64,000 bases of DNA, taken from positions 124,001 through 188,000 of the forward strand of contig NZ_JAHHZS010000001.1 of assembly GCF_022606295.1 (NCBI RefSeq), read 5' to 3'. Source of the stretch: Arthrobacter bambusae (GTDB lineage: Bacteria > Actinomycetota > Actinomycetes > Actinomycetales > Micrococcaceae). Of the stretch, positions 44,297-52,585 are shown piece by piece. The stretch's first letter is position 1. Each line of letters begins with the position of its first letter. A program made the position numbers and the translations under genes. The notes under the pieces are model-generated. The model saw only the letters and a program-made list of their open reading frames with translations, ran no database searches and had not been told where the DNA came from.

Positions 44297-44329
44297 AGAA
44301 GGCCAGGAGCGTTGAGCTCCCGGCCTTCT
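44297..44329 (-). terminator. Hairpin downstream of the LysM/sortase-like gene
   Basis: AGAAGGCC-A-GGAGC pairs with GCTCC-C-GGCCTTCT around GTTGA. On the complement it is followed by a T/C-rich stretch (TCTGTTTCTG). It lies about 100 bp beyond the stop at 44431. Confidence 0.6.
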
Positions 44330-44430
44330 CATATTCGGGCTGCAGGGTTCCGCAAGCCGCCCGTCCTGACTTCCCGGATCAAAGAGGGTCAGGAAGGGCG
44401 CCGTCGCCAGTTGCGCAGAAGGGGCCAGCC

Positions 44431-45375
44431 CTAGTTCAACGCGATTACCAGCATCTGGTTGGTTCCCGGGATGCACGTCTGGAGTACCGCCCGGGGAAAC
44501 CCGCCGAATACCGCTGCGACGTTGTTGGTGGTCCCGCCTTGGGGCACCTGGCCGCGGGCTGTCACGGTGTACATGCCGTACCCGGGGATGCTCACCTTCT
44601 CGCCGACGCCGATCCCCGAGAATTGTGCCCATCCTCCGCAGAAATCGTGTTCTGTAATGAACAGCGAGTAGGCGTCCGTGGGCGTGAAGTGGATCGGGCC
44701 AATGCAACTATCCACAGCGGCCTGGCCACCTGAACCCGCAACGTAGATGGTCCGCACCGCCTGAGCAGGAGCCGGTGCTGGTGCGGGAGCGGCTGCCGGC
44801 GCAGGGGCTGCCGGGGCCGCGGCAACCGACGGTCCTGTCAGCTTCAGCACCTGGCCGGGCACGATCACCGAATACGCGCTGAGGCCGTTCGCTGCCAGCA
44901 TAGCGTTGACGTCGACGCCGAACCTGGCGGCTATCGAGCCGACGGTGTCGCCGCTGACCACCGTGTAGGCGTTCGTGTCCGTCGCGGGATCAGGAGCCGC
45001 AGCGGGGGGAGCTGCGACTGCCGGCGCCGCTGCGGGGGCTGAAGGCGCGACGGCGGCTGGCGTCTGTGCGGGCACGGGCACCAGCGTGGCTGCCGGGGCA
45101 GCGCTTTCAACCGGCGTCGGATTGGCAGCGGCCGGCGAAGGCAGGGTGAGCCCGGCTCCCGAGCCCAGAAGCGGTGCGATGGCGGAACTGGTGCCTCCTG
45201 GCGCCAATATCTGTGAGTAGTTCTGCATCGTCACGGCGGCAACGGCGACGACTGCCACGATTGCCCAAGTGACTATTGATGCCTTGTACCTGGTGAGTGT
45301 TCTTACCCCCGCGGATATCAGGGCGAGGACGCTGCCTCCGCTGATCCCGCTGTGCCTGTACTCCTGCTGATACAT
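44431..45375 (-). CDS. Membrane-anchored LysM protein with degenerate sortase-like C-terminal domain
   Basis: A 314-residue protein: cytoplasmic lead with basic residues, one membrane helix (33-50), a long Ala/Pro linker, a LysM domain (136-180, AYTVVSGDTVGSIAARFGV to PGQVLKL), a second Ala/Pro linker, and a compact domain (210-314). That domain follows the sortase order: FITEH (His243), then FSGIGVGEKVSI, YGMYTVTARG, and LQTC (Cys301) near the end, but where sortases carry the catalytic Arg about seven residues later it has Asn306-Gln307. Cys224 and Cys246 could form a disulfide. It should lie outside the membrane, bound to peptidoglycan. The sortase relation is inferred by reading. Confidence 0.82.
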   Translation of the reverse strand: MYQQEYRHSGISGGSVLALISAGVRTLTRYKASIVTWAIVAVVAVAAVTMQNYSQILAPGGTSSAIAPLLGSGAGLTLPSPAAANPTPVESAAPAATLVPVPAQTPAAVAPSAPAAAPAVAAPPAAAPDPATDTNAYTVVSGDTVGSIAARFGVDVNAMLAANGLSAYSVIVPGQVLKLTGPSVAAAPAAPAPAAAPAPAPAPAQAVRTIYVAGSGGQAAVDSCIGPIHFTPTDAYSLFITEHDFCGGWAQFSGIGVGEKVSIPGYGMYTVTARGQVPQGGTTNNVAAVFGGFPRAVLQTCIPGTNQMLVIALN

Positions 45376-45930
45376 GTCATATCCCCGTGATTCATCGTTT
45401 CTGGGGCAAGTCGGTTGGCTGGCCCTGGAGGTGATGCGCAGGCGCAGGGGACGGCGCTTGTTGAGACCCTTTTGCTTAATTGCGCAGCACTGAGGAAGCC
45501 CTCAATTCATCCCACTTCGAATAAATCCATCAACGGGATGTAACCCGGCTATTTGGATAAATCCATCAATGAGATTTATGAATGAGGCATTCCTTTTCCT
45601 GCTGCAGGTGATTTGAGTCTAGAAATTCGAAATTAACTCCACACGAGTGGGTGCCACTTGCTTTTATTTCCCGCCATCCACCCAACACTCACAAGGCGTC
45701 TCCGGCAGCGAGGGTGTGCCTGAAGTGTCCAGGTCCTCCGGTCTTCGAGCGGAAAATGTGATGGCGATTAAACTAAGTCTGCTTAGTTTTTGAAGGCCCT
45801 ATTTGTTCGAAGTATTTACGAATTAGTCATTCCTTTCCGCAAATGCGAAGAGGGCTATTTTTCGGGAATTTATCCATCGACTTGGGGAGGGCGCGGCCGA
45901 GGTACTTGACCACTGCGACAGAATGGGTCC
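45376..45930. other. AT-richer intergenic region between two divergent genes
   Basis: 555 bp with no supportable gene and visibly lower GC than its surroundings. It holds direct repeats of ATAAATCCATCAA at 45521 and 45557 with a related TTATCCATCGA at 45870, an inverted ATAAATC/GATTTAT at 45557-45579, and a palindrome at 45770. It must contain the promoters of both flanking genes. Confidence 0.5.
45770..45791. promoter_or_regulatory. AAACTAAG/CTTAGTTT palindrome
   Basis: Eight-base perfect arms around TCTG, followed on the + strand by TT. It could be a weak terminator or, more likely given its place 140 bp before the NAD(P)-binding gene, an operator. Confidence 0.5.
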
Positions 45931-46587
45931 ATGAGTCGAATCGCAATCATCGGCGGCCACGGCAAGGTGGCCTTGCACCTGTCCCGCATCCTGAGCAACG
46001 AAGGCCACGCGGTCACTTCCTTCATCCGCAATCCCGAACACGCGCCCGACGTCACGGTGACGGGTGCAGCCCCGGTAATACTCGACGTCGAGAAGTCGAC
46101 GACGGCGGAGATCGCCTCCGCGCTTGACGGCCACGATGCGGTGGTGTGGTCAGCCGGGGCAGGGGGCGGCAGCCCGCAACGTACGTATGCGGTGGACAGG
46201 GACGCCGCCATCCGCTCGATGGATGCCGCGGCGCAATCGGGCGTGGCCCGCTATGTGATGGTGTCCTACTTCGGGGCCGGGCCCAACCACGGCGTTCCCG
46301 AAGACAACAGCTTCTATGCCTATGCGGAAGCCAAGGCCGCGGCCGACGAGTACCTGCGTGGGACAGACCTCGACTGGACGATCCTCGGTCCGGGGGCGCT
46401 GACCAGCAATCCGGGCTCTGCGCTCATCGAGGTAAGCCCCGCGGACCCGGGCGTGGGGACGGAAACCTCGCGGGCCAATGTCGCCTTGGTGGCTGCCGCC
46501 GTCTTGGAACTGCCGGAAACTGTGCGCCGCACCATCGAGTTCAGGGACGGTGCGGTGCCGGTGGTCGAGGCCCTCACGGCGTCTTAG
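45931..46587 (+). CDS. NAD(P)-binding SDR-like protein (NmrA/YwnB type)
   Basis: A 218-residue atypical short-chain dehydrogenase. The dinucleotide motif GGHGKVALHL follows the first strand (IAIIGGHG, 3-10), then FIRNPEHAPDV, DAVVWSAGAGGGSP and YFGAGPNHG; DLDWTILGPGALT closes the fold. The usual YxxxK is replaced by YAEAKAAADEYL, which retains Tyr and Lys. Probably a quinone or flavin reductase or a redox sensor. CAGAAT lies six bases before the ATG. Confidence 0.87.
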   Translation: MSRIAIIGGHGKVALHLSRILSNEGHAVTSFIRNPEHAPDVTVTGAAPVILDVEKSTTAEIASALDGHDAVVWSAGAGGGSPQRTYAVDRDAAIRSMDAAAQSGVARYVMVSYFGAGPNHGVPEDNSFYAYAEAKAAADEYLRGTDLDWTILGPGALTSNPGSALIEVSPADPGVGTETSRANVALVAAAVLELPETVRRTIEFRDGAVPVVEALTAS

Positions 46588-46613
46588 CCGCGCCCAGCCG
46601 GGACTATGCCATG

Positions 46614-46643
46614 CCGGCCACAAAACCGGCCACAAAACCGGCC
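46614..46643. repeat. 12-bp tandem repeat CCGGCCACAAAA
   Basis: Two and a half head-to-tail copies between the SDR and antiporter genes. CCGGCC is itself palindromic. No gene in this 149-bp gap. Confidence 0.8.
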
Positions 46644-46736
46644 TCGGGACCGCGCCCAGCCGCGATATGTTGGTAGGGCTAGTCCACGGCATGCGCCCGG
46701 GACGCTGCCGCTACGACGTCTGGGGAAATCGGGAAC

Positions 46737-48308
46737 ATGGACCAGTTGGCACTCATTGTTGGATTGCTGCTTGCAACGGTCGTGGCCGTGGGCTTGGGGG
46801 ACCGCTTGCGGCTCCCGTACCCGGTGTTGATGCTGTTGCTGGCTGCAGCGATGACCTTCATCCCGGGGTTCCCGGATTTTGAGCTTGCGCCCGAACTGAT
46901 CCTGCCGATATTCCTCCCTCCCTTGCTCTTTGCGACCGCGCAGAAGAGCTCCTGGGCGGCGTTCCGGGTCCGATGGCGGACGCTGTTGCTCATGGCTGTC
47001 GCCCTTGTTGTAGTCTCCACGGCTGTAGTTGCCGGAGCCGCGTGGCTCATGATTCCCGGGATCGGCATTCCTGCGGCGATCGCGCTGGGGGCCATGGTGG
47101 CTCCGCCGGACCCGGTTGCGGTTGAATCCGTCGCCGGCCGCGTCCACATGCCGCGCAGGCTCATCACGGTGCTCCAGAGCGAGGGCTTGTTCAACGACGC
47201 TGCAGCCATCGTGATCTTCCAGGCCGCGGTGGCGGCGACGGTTTCCGGCACCAAGCTGGGGGCCGGCGTCGTGCTCCAATTCGTGATCGGTGCGGCACTG
47301 GCCGTCATCGTCGGCATCGCGATGGGCTGGTTGACGAGGCTGATCACCAAGCTGGTCACCTCCATGGTGGCCCGAAGCGCCGTGACCCTGGTGATTCCCT
47401 TCGCGGCCTACATCCTGGCGGAAGAAGTCCACGCTTCGGGGGTGATCGCCGTCGTCGTGACCGCGCTGGAGACACAGCGGCACGCGCGGTCCCAGGACGC
47501 GGCCGAACGTGTCACGCGCACCGCTTTCTGGGATGTGGTGGAACTCCTCGCGACGGGCCTGGCGTTCGGACTTGTGGGGTTGGAGATCCGGCATGTGATC
47601 CGGGACGAGGGAGCGGCCGTTTACGGCATGATCGGCCCGGCCGTGGCGGTGTGCGTGCTGGTGTTCGTTGTCCGTTTCGCGTGGCTCGGGCTGTTGGCGA
47701 TCTCGGCCCGCAAGCGGAAGAACCTGTTGCAGCCGACGTCCCCCAAGGAGGTCCTGATCCTGACTTGGTGTGGCATGCGCGGCCTCGCGACGCTCGCACT
47801 CGCCTTGGCCCTCCCGCTCACGATTGCCGATGGGGGCGACTTCCCCGCCCGGCACGAAATTCTGGTCATCGCTTGCGCGGTATTGCTGGCCACTCTGGTG
47901 CTGCCGGGGCTGACCCTTCCCTGGCTTATGCGCGTGCTCAAGGCATCCGAAGACGGCTCGCACGAAAAGGATGCCGCGCGGCTCTTGGCCAAGCGCGCCC
48001 AGACCGCCGCAATCTCCGCGCTCAAGGAACACGATCTGATGAAGGAATTGCCGGCGGACAAGGTGGCGCTCGTCAAGGAAAAGATGACCCGCCTGCACGC
48101 CGAGCTGCTTGACGGGACCTTGAAGAACGAAACAGACGTTGAAAAGCGCCAACGCGGCAGGGAACTGGCGATAGCAGTCCAGACCATCGCCCTCGACGCC
48201 GCGCGCCAGGAAGTGGTCGCGGCACGGAGCGAACCGGGGATGGATCCCGAGGTTGCGGACCGGGTGCTGCGCCAGCTCGACCTCCGCACCATGGCGATGC
48301 CGGACTAG
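46737..48308 (+). CDS. Na+/H+ antiporter (CPA1 family)
   Basis: A 523-residue transporter with about 12 helices (1-395) and a cytoplasmic tail of some 120 residues rich in charged helices. Ion-site motifs are visible: PPDPVA at about 122-127, and SEGLFNDAAAIV with the conserved Asn-Asp pair at about 151-152; LTWCGMRGLATLALAL matches the conserved Arg of helix 11. It exchanges Na+ (or K+) for protons for pH and salt balance. GGGGAA-like site precedes the ATG. Its stop overlaps that of the convergent ROK gene by four bases. Confidence 0.92.
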   Translation: MDQLALIVGLLLATVVAVGLGDRLRLPYPVLMLLLAAAMTFIPGFPDFELAPELILPIFLPPLLFATAQKSSWAAFRVRWRTLLLMAVALVVVSTAVVAGAAWLMIPGIGIPAAIALGAMVAPPDPVAVESVAGRVHMPRRLITVLQSEGLFNDAAAIVIFQAAVAATVSGTKLGAGVVLQFVIGAALAVIVGIAMGWLTRLITKLVTSMVARSAVTLVIPFAAYILAEEVHASGVIAVVVTALETQRHARSQDAAERVTRTAFWDVVELLATGLAFGLVGLEIRHVIRDEGAAVYGMIGPAVAVCVLVFVVRFAWLGLLAISARKRKNLLQPTSPKEVLILTWCGMRGLATLALALALPLTIADGGDFPARHEILVIACAVLLATLVLPGLTLPWLMRVLKASEDGSHEKDAARLLAKRAQTAAISALKEHDLMKELPADKVALVKEKMTRLHAELLDGTLKNETDVEKRQRGRELAIAVQTIALDAARQEVVAARSEPGMDPEVADRVLRQLDLRTMAMPD

Positions 48309-49525
48309 CTGCCGAAGGTCTTGGGCGGCCGCAACACCAGGTCCAGGGAGTTCTTCTCCACGCGGTCGAGTGCGTGGCGGACTGCGCCGATGCCAACAAT
48401 CGCGTCGCCCAGCGGCGACGCTGCCAACCGCGGGGGAGTGGCGGTGTAGGCAGCCAGCTTCCGGACGGTCGGCTCAAGAAGGGCCGACGCCGAAGCTGCC
48501 ACCGCGCCGCCGATCACCACGAGCTCCGGGTTGAGCATGATGGCCACCGTGGAGACTACCCGGGCCAGCCGATCCGAAAGCCGGTCCAGGATGTCCAACG
48601 CAACCTTGTCGCCTTCGGCAGCAGCGGCGAAGACGTGCTGTGCCGTGACCTCCTGGCCAGCGGGGGCCGCCGTCCGCAGTGTGGTTTTCGACTTTCCCGC
48701 CAGGGCTTCCGCCGCCCACAATCTGGCCAGCGCGGCGAGGCCGTCCGCCGATCCGACTCCGTCCACCATGTCCAGGTAGGCCATCTCGCCAGCGCCGCCG
48801 CGGCTGCCATGAAGCAAACGGCCGGATTCCACCAGGCCCGCGCCGAAACGTTCACCGGCAAGGAGGACTGCCAAGTCCTGGATGCCGCTGCCGGCGCCGC
48901 GCCAACATTCCCCCAATGCCGCCAAGTTGGCATCGTTCTCCAGCACCACAGCCCATCCGTGCAGATCGTGCAGGGCCTTCTTCAGCCCGACGTCGAACAG
49001 GCTCCAGAACGGCTGGCTGACGAGGATGTTTCCGTCGCGGCCCACCGGGGCGGCAAGCCCGACCGTCACCGCGAGGACTTTGTCCGGTGCCACTCCGGCA
49101 GCCTCGAGGGCAAGGAGAGCGGTTTCGCTGATAACCCGGATCCGTTCCTCCGCTTCGATCTCCCTGGCGCGAAATGGCCCACTGGACCGTCCGATGGTGT
49201 GGCCGCGCAGATCGGCCACCACAACGGTGGTCTTGAGCACGCCGACGTCGATCCCCAAGACGCAGCCGGCGCTTTCGTCGAGCTCGAAGCGTCGTGCGGG
49301 GCGGCCCTTTTGGTACGTGCCGAAGTCACGCTGGTTCTCCAGCTCTCGGATCCAGCCCCGGGCCATAAGGTCTTCGCACACGGAAATGGTGGTGGCGCGG
49401 GTCAAGCCGGTGGCGTCCATCAGCTCCGAAACAGTCACGGCGTTGGAAGCGCGGATGGCTCCGAGCACGGTGGCCGCGTTGAACCGCCGGAGCATCTGCG
49501 GAGTGGCAGTCGCGATATCGGGCAT
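48305..49525 (-). CDS. ROK-family transcriptional repressor
   Basis: A 406-residue protein. An N-terminal winged helix (about 10-70, VSELMDATGLTRATTISVCEDL) is followed by a ROK sugar-kinase fold with GIDVGVLKTTVVV (ATP phosphate loop) and VVLENDANLAALGE. The usual ROK zinc motif (CxCGxxGCxE) is absent from the GSRGGAGEMAYLD region, a known feature of some regulators. It is divergent from the GH13 alpha-glucosidase 107 bp away, so it most likely represses that gene until a glucoside or its breakdown sugar appears. ATG 49525 has AGAAGG upstream. Confidence 0.9.
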   Translation of the reverse strand: MPDIATATPQMLRRFNAATVLGAIRASNAVTVSELMDATGLTRATTISVCEDLMARGWIRELENQRDFGTYQKGRPARRFELDESAGCVLGIDVGVLKTTVVVADLRGHTIGRSSGPFRAREIEAEERIRVISETALLALEAAGVAPDKVLAVTVGLAAPVGRDGNILVSQPFWSLFDVGLKKALHDLHGWAVVLENDANLAALGECWRGAGSGIQDLAVLLAGERFGAGLVESGRLLHGSRGGAGEMAYLDMVDGVGSADGLAALARLWAAEALAGKSKTTLRTAAPAGQEVTAQHVFAAAAEGDKVALDILDRLSDRLARVVSTVAIMLNPELVVIGGAVAASASALLEPTVRKLAAYTATPPRLAASPLGDAIVGIGAVRHALDRVEKNSLDLVLRPPKTFGS

Positions 49526-49570
49526 GGCTGTTGACCTTCTGTTGGTATGCGTCACATAATACTAGAGGCA

Positions 49571-49588
49571 CTAAATTTAGATTCTAAA
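49571..49588. promoter_or_regulatory. Palindromic operator between ROK gene and alpha-glucosidase
   Basis: CTAAATTTAG (a perfect 10-base palindrome) overlaps TTTAG-ATT-CTAAA. ROK repressors of the NagC/XylR kind bind AT-rich sites of the TTNNNNNNAA/TTTAG type. It is the only AT-rich patch in the 107-bp divergent promoter region. Confidence 0.7.
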
Positions 49589-49632
49589 TAAACGCCCGTC
49601 CATCGCAGCGTCGACACAGAACAGGATTCCCT

Positions 49633-51336
49633 TTGTCCTCCACCGTCACCATGGCCACCCACTTCGACTCCGAGCGCTCCGAGCGCATGGCCGATCCGAA
49701 CTGGTGGCGCCAAGCGGCTGTCTACCAGATCTACCCGCGCAGCTTTTCCGACGCGAACGGCGACGGACTGGGCGACATCAAGGGCATTACCGCCAAGGTT
49801 CCGTATCTGAAATCCCTCGGCATCGACGCCGTCTGGTTGAGCCCGTTCTACCCGTCGGCCCTGGCTGACGGTGGTTACGACGTCGATGACTACCGCAACG
49901 TTGACCCCAAGCTGGGCACCCTTGCAGACTTCGATGAGATGGCGGCCGCCCTGCACGCCGCAGGCATCAAGTTGATCGCGGACATCGTGCCGAACCACTC
50001 TTCGGACCGGCACGAGTGGTTCAAGGAGGCGCTGGCTTCACCGAAGGGTTCGGCCGCCCGCGAGCGCTACATTTTCCGCGACGGCCTGGGCGAGAACGGC
50101 GAACTGCCCCCGGCGGACTGGGACTCGATTTTCGGCGGCCCGGCCTGGGAACGCATCACGGAACCGGACGGCACCCCGGGCCAGTGGTACATGCACATCT
50201 TCACCAAGGAGCAGCCGGACTTCAACTGGGACAACCCCGAGGTCCGCGAGGACTTCCTGAAGACCCTGCGCTTCTGGTCCGATCGTGGCGTGGACGGCTT
50301 CCGCATCGACGTCGCCCATGCCCTCACGAAGGACCTGCCGGAGGTTCTGCCGTCGAAGACCGAGCTGCCCAAGGAGGGCGAAAACGCTTTGGGCGCCCAC
50401 CCGTTCTGGGACCGTGATGAGGTGCATGAGATCTACGCCGAGTGGCGCAAGGTCTTCAATGAGTACAACCCGCCCCGGACGGCCGTCGCCGAAGCATGGG
50501 TGCACGCTGACCGCCGCGCCCGCTATGCCAGCCCAGACGGCTTGGGCCAGGCATTCAACTTCGACCTCCTCCAGGCTGATTTCGACGCAGGCCAGTTCCG
50601 CGACATCATCACGAAGAACCTCAGCGAAGCCGCTGCCTCCGGTGCTTCTTCCACCTGGGTCTTCTCCAACCACGACGTCGTCCGGCACGCCACCCGCTAC
50701 GGCTTGCCCGCGGGCGGCGGCCGTGACGGCCTGGGCCAGGACGGCAAGCAGTGGCTGCTCGACGGCGGTTCGGCCGCCGACGTCGACGCCGAGCTCGGCT
50801 TGCGCCGCGCCCGCGCCGCGTCGTTGCTGATGTTCGCCCTTCCCGGCTCCGCGTACCTGTACCAGGGCGAAGAACTCGGACTGCAGGAAGTCGGCGACAT
50901 CGCGGCCGGCCAGCGCCAGGACCCGGCGTTCTTCCGCAACCCGGGCGTCGACGTCGGCCGTGATGGTTGCCGTGTCCCGCTGCCGTGGACCAGCGAGGGT
51001 TCGTCGTTCGGCTTCGGCGAGGGACATGCCCACTTGCCGCAGCCTGAATGGTTCGCGGACTACGCGGTGGCGGAGCAGGAGAACGTTCCCGGCTCCACGC
51101 TGGAGCTATACCGCAAGGCCCTGGAACTGCGTTCGGAACTGCGGGCGGCCGAGGACCTGGAGTGGATCCCGTCCAGTCACGAGTCGGTGCTCCATTTCGT
51201 GCGCCCCAACGGCTGGCAGTCGGTGACGAACTTCGGCACCGAGCCCGTGGCACTTCCGGAAGGCACCGTCGTCGTGAGCAGCGCACCGCTCGAAGGCGGC
51301 AAGCTCCCGGCAAACACGACGGCCTGGATCGTCTAG
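49633..51336 (+). CDS. GH13 alpha-glucosidase (oligo-1,6-glucosidase/maltase type)
   Basis: A 567-residue glycoside hydrolase. Conserved regions: WWRQAAVYQIYPRSFSD near the start, DIVPNHSS (about 117-124), nucleophile Asp226 in GVDGFRIDVAHAL, acid-base Glu287 in AVAEAWV, and transition-state Asp348 in FSNHDVVR. It cleaves alpha-glucosides such as maltose, isomaltose, sucrose or trehalose in the cytoplasm; no signal peptide. I took the TTG at 49633, six residues before ATG 49651, because AGGATT stands upstream. No sugar transporter is adjacent. Controlled by the divergent ROK regulator. Confidence 0.92.
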   Translation: MSSTVTMATHFDSERSERMADPNWWRQAAVYQIYPRSFSDANGDGLGDIKGITAKVPYLKSLGIDAVWLSPFYPSALADGGYDVDDYRNVDPKLGTLADFDEMAAALHAAGIKLIADIVPNHSSDRHEWFKEALASPKGSAARERYIFRDGLGENGELPPADWDSIFGGPAWERITEPDGTPGQWYMHIFTKEQPDFNWDNPEVREDFLKTLRFWSDRGVDGFRIDVAHALTKDLPEVLPSKTELPKEGENALGAHPFWDRDEVHEIYAEWRKVFNEYNPPRTAVAEAWVHADRRARYASPDGLGQAFNFDLLQADFDAGQFRDIITKNLSEAAASGASSTWVFSNHDVVRHATRYGLPAGGGRDGLGQDGKQWLLDGGSAADVDAELGLRRARAASLLMFALPGSAYLYQGEELGLQEVGDIAAGQRQDPAFFRNPGVDVGRDGCRVPLPWTSEGSSFGFGEGHAHLPQPEWFADYAVAEQENVPGSTLELYRKALELRSELRAAEDLEWIPSSHESVLHFVRPNGWQSVTNFGTEPVALPEGTVVVSSAPLEGGKLPANTTAWIV

Positions 51337-51362
51337 TCCCTCACCCCTGCCCCTATCCCTCA

Positions 51363-51426
51363 CCCAACTAACTCGCAGTTAATGTCGTTTTGAAGGCTGT
51401 AAACGACAACAACTGCGGGTTAGTTG
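51363..51426. repeat. TGTCGTT/AACGACA palindromic repeat, copy C
   Basis: 64 bp, 26 bp after the alpha-glucosidase stop and 20 bp before the aldo/keto reductase start. Arms CCCAACTAACTCGCAGTTAA and AACTGCGGGTTAGTTG. Confidence 0.87.
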
Positions 51427-51446
51427 CGTTGTGAAAGAGTTGGAAA

Positions 51447-52412
51447 ATGACAGCAAAGAGTGAAACTGCCGCGGGCCGGCTTATTTATGGATGCATGGGC
51501 CTCGGAGGTCCTTGGGAGGGCAGCGAATACGGTGCTGCCGAAATCGAGCAGGCCGCGGCCGCGATCGAAGCCGCCATGGGCATCGGGATCACCCTGTTCG
51601 ACCATGCCGACATCTACCGCAGCGGCAAGGCCGAGGCCGTCTTCGGCGAAGTCCTCGCCCGGACGCCGGGGCTGAGGGAAAAGATCCAGCTCCAGACCAA
51701 GTGCGGAATCCGGCTGAGCCAGCCCGGCGTCGATGGACATTATGACCTCAGCAAGGACGCCATCCTGGAGCGGGTCAATGGAAGCCTGGAACGGCTGAGG
51801 ACCGACTACGTCGACGTGCTTCTGCTCCACCGTCCCGATCCCCTGATGGAACCCGCAGAGGTGGCGTCCGCCGTCGGGCAGCTCATGGCGGAGGGTAAGG
51901 TGCGGCAATTGGGCGTGTCCAACATGTCCGGCGCGCAGATCGCCTTCCTGCAGGACCAGCTGGAGGTGCCGATCGTGGCCAACCAGCTGGAAATGAGCCT
52001 GCACCGGCGGGCGTGGCTCGAGAGCGGGGTCCTGGTCAACCACGACGACGCCCTCGGCTACAGTTTTCCGCACGGCACTTTGGAACACTGCGTCGGCCAG
52101 GGGATTGAACTGCAGGCCTACGGTTCCCTCGCCCAGGGCCGGTACACGGGCTCGACGCCGGTTTTCCCGACTGCCGCGGACACTGCGACTGCCGCTCTGG
52201 TCGCCCAGCTCGCGGAAGCAAAGGGCGTCACTCCTGAGTCCGTGTTGTTGGGATGGCTCATGAAGCATCCGGCACGCATTTCCCCGGTGCTGGGCAGTTC
52301 CAACCCGGCGCGGATCGCTGCCTGCGCGGATGCTCCCGCCGTTGCCGCAGCAATGACGCGCGCCGAGTGGTATGGCCTGTGGGTGGGTGCGCGGGGCAGC
52401 AAGCTCCCCTAA
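51447..52412 (+). CDS. Aldo/keto reductase (YdhF-like)
   Basis: A 321-residue NADPH-dependent TIM-barrel reductase. The catalytic tetrad is visible: Asp in LFDHADIYRSGKAE with its Tyr, Lys in QTKCGI, and His in LLLHRPDP. GKVRQLGVSNMSG and GWLMKHPARISPVLGSS (cofactor loop) are typical. Substrate unknown. GGAAA precedes the ATG. Repeat elements C and D flank it directly on both sides. Confidence 0.92.
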   Translation: MTAKSETAAGRLIYGCMGLGGPWEGSEYGAAEIEQAAAAIEAAMGIGITLFDHADIYRSGKAEAVFGEVLARTPGLREKIQLQTKCGIRLSQPGVDGHYDLSKDAILERVNGSLERLRTDYVDVLLLHRPDPLMEPAEVASAVGQLMAEGKVRQLGVSNMSGAQIAFLQDQLEVPIVANQLEMSLHRRAWLESGVLVNHDDALGYSFPHGTLEHCVGQGIELQAYGSLAQGRYTGSTPVFPTAADTATAALVAQLAEAKGVTPESVLLGWLMKHPARISPVLGSSNPARIAACADAPAVAAAMTRAEWYGLWVGARGSKLP

Positions 52413-52422
52413 AGCGCGTTAA

Positions 52423-52490
52423 GCCCAACTGACTCACAGTAGGTGTCGTTATGAGGGCTCATAACGACACCTACTGCGAGTCAGTTGGGC
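52423..52490. repeat. TGTCGTT/AACGACA palindromic repeat, copy D (best preserved)
   Basis: 68 bp, with 33-bp arms differing at a single position around a two-base centre: outer GCCCAACTGACTC/GAGTCAGTTGGGC, inner TGTCGTTATGAG/CTCATAACGACA. It starts ten bases after the aldo/keto reductase stop. Confidence 0.92.
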
Positions 52491-52585
52491 TGGGGCTGGC
52501 TGTCACAATCGTTTTGTTCGTATTGATGCTCACACCGGTGCCCGATTCTTAGCGTTCCTGGTGGCTGGCCGGATACGGTAGATAC

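Noticed and set aside
48305..49525. ROK gene as a sugar kinase
   Set aside because: The N-terminal winged helix and the divergent operator arrangement indicate a repressor, and the zinc motif of kinases is missing.
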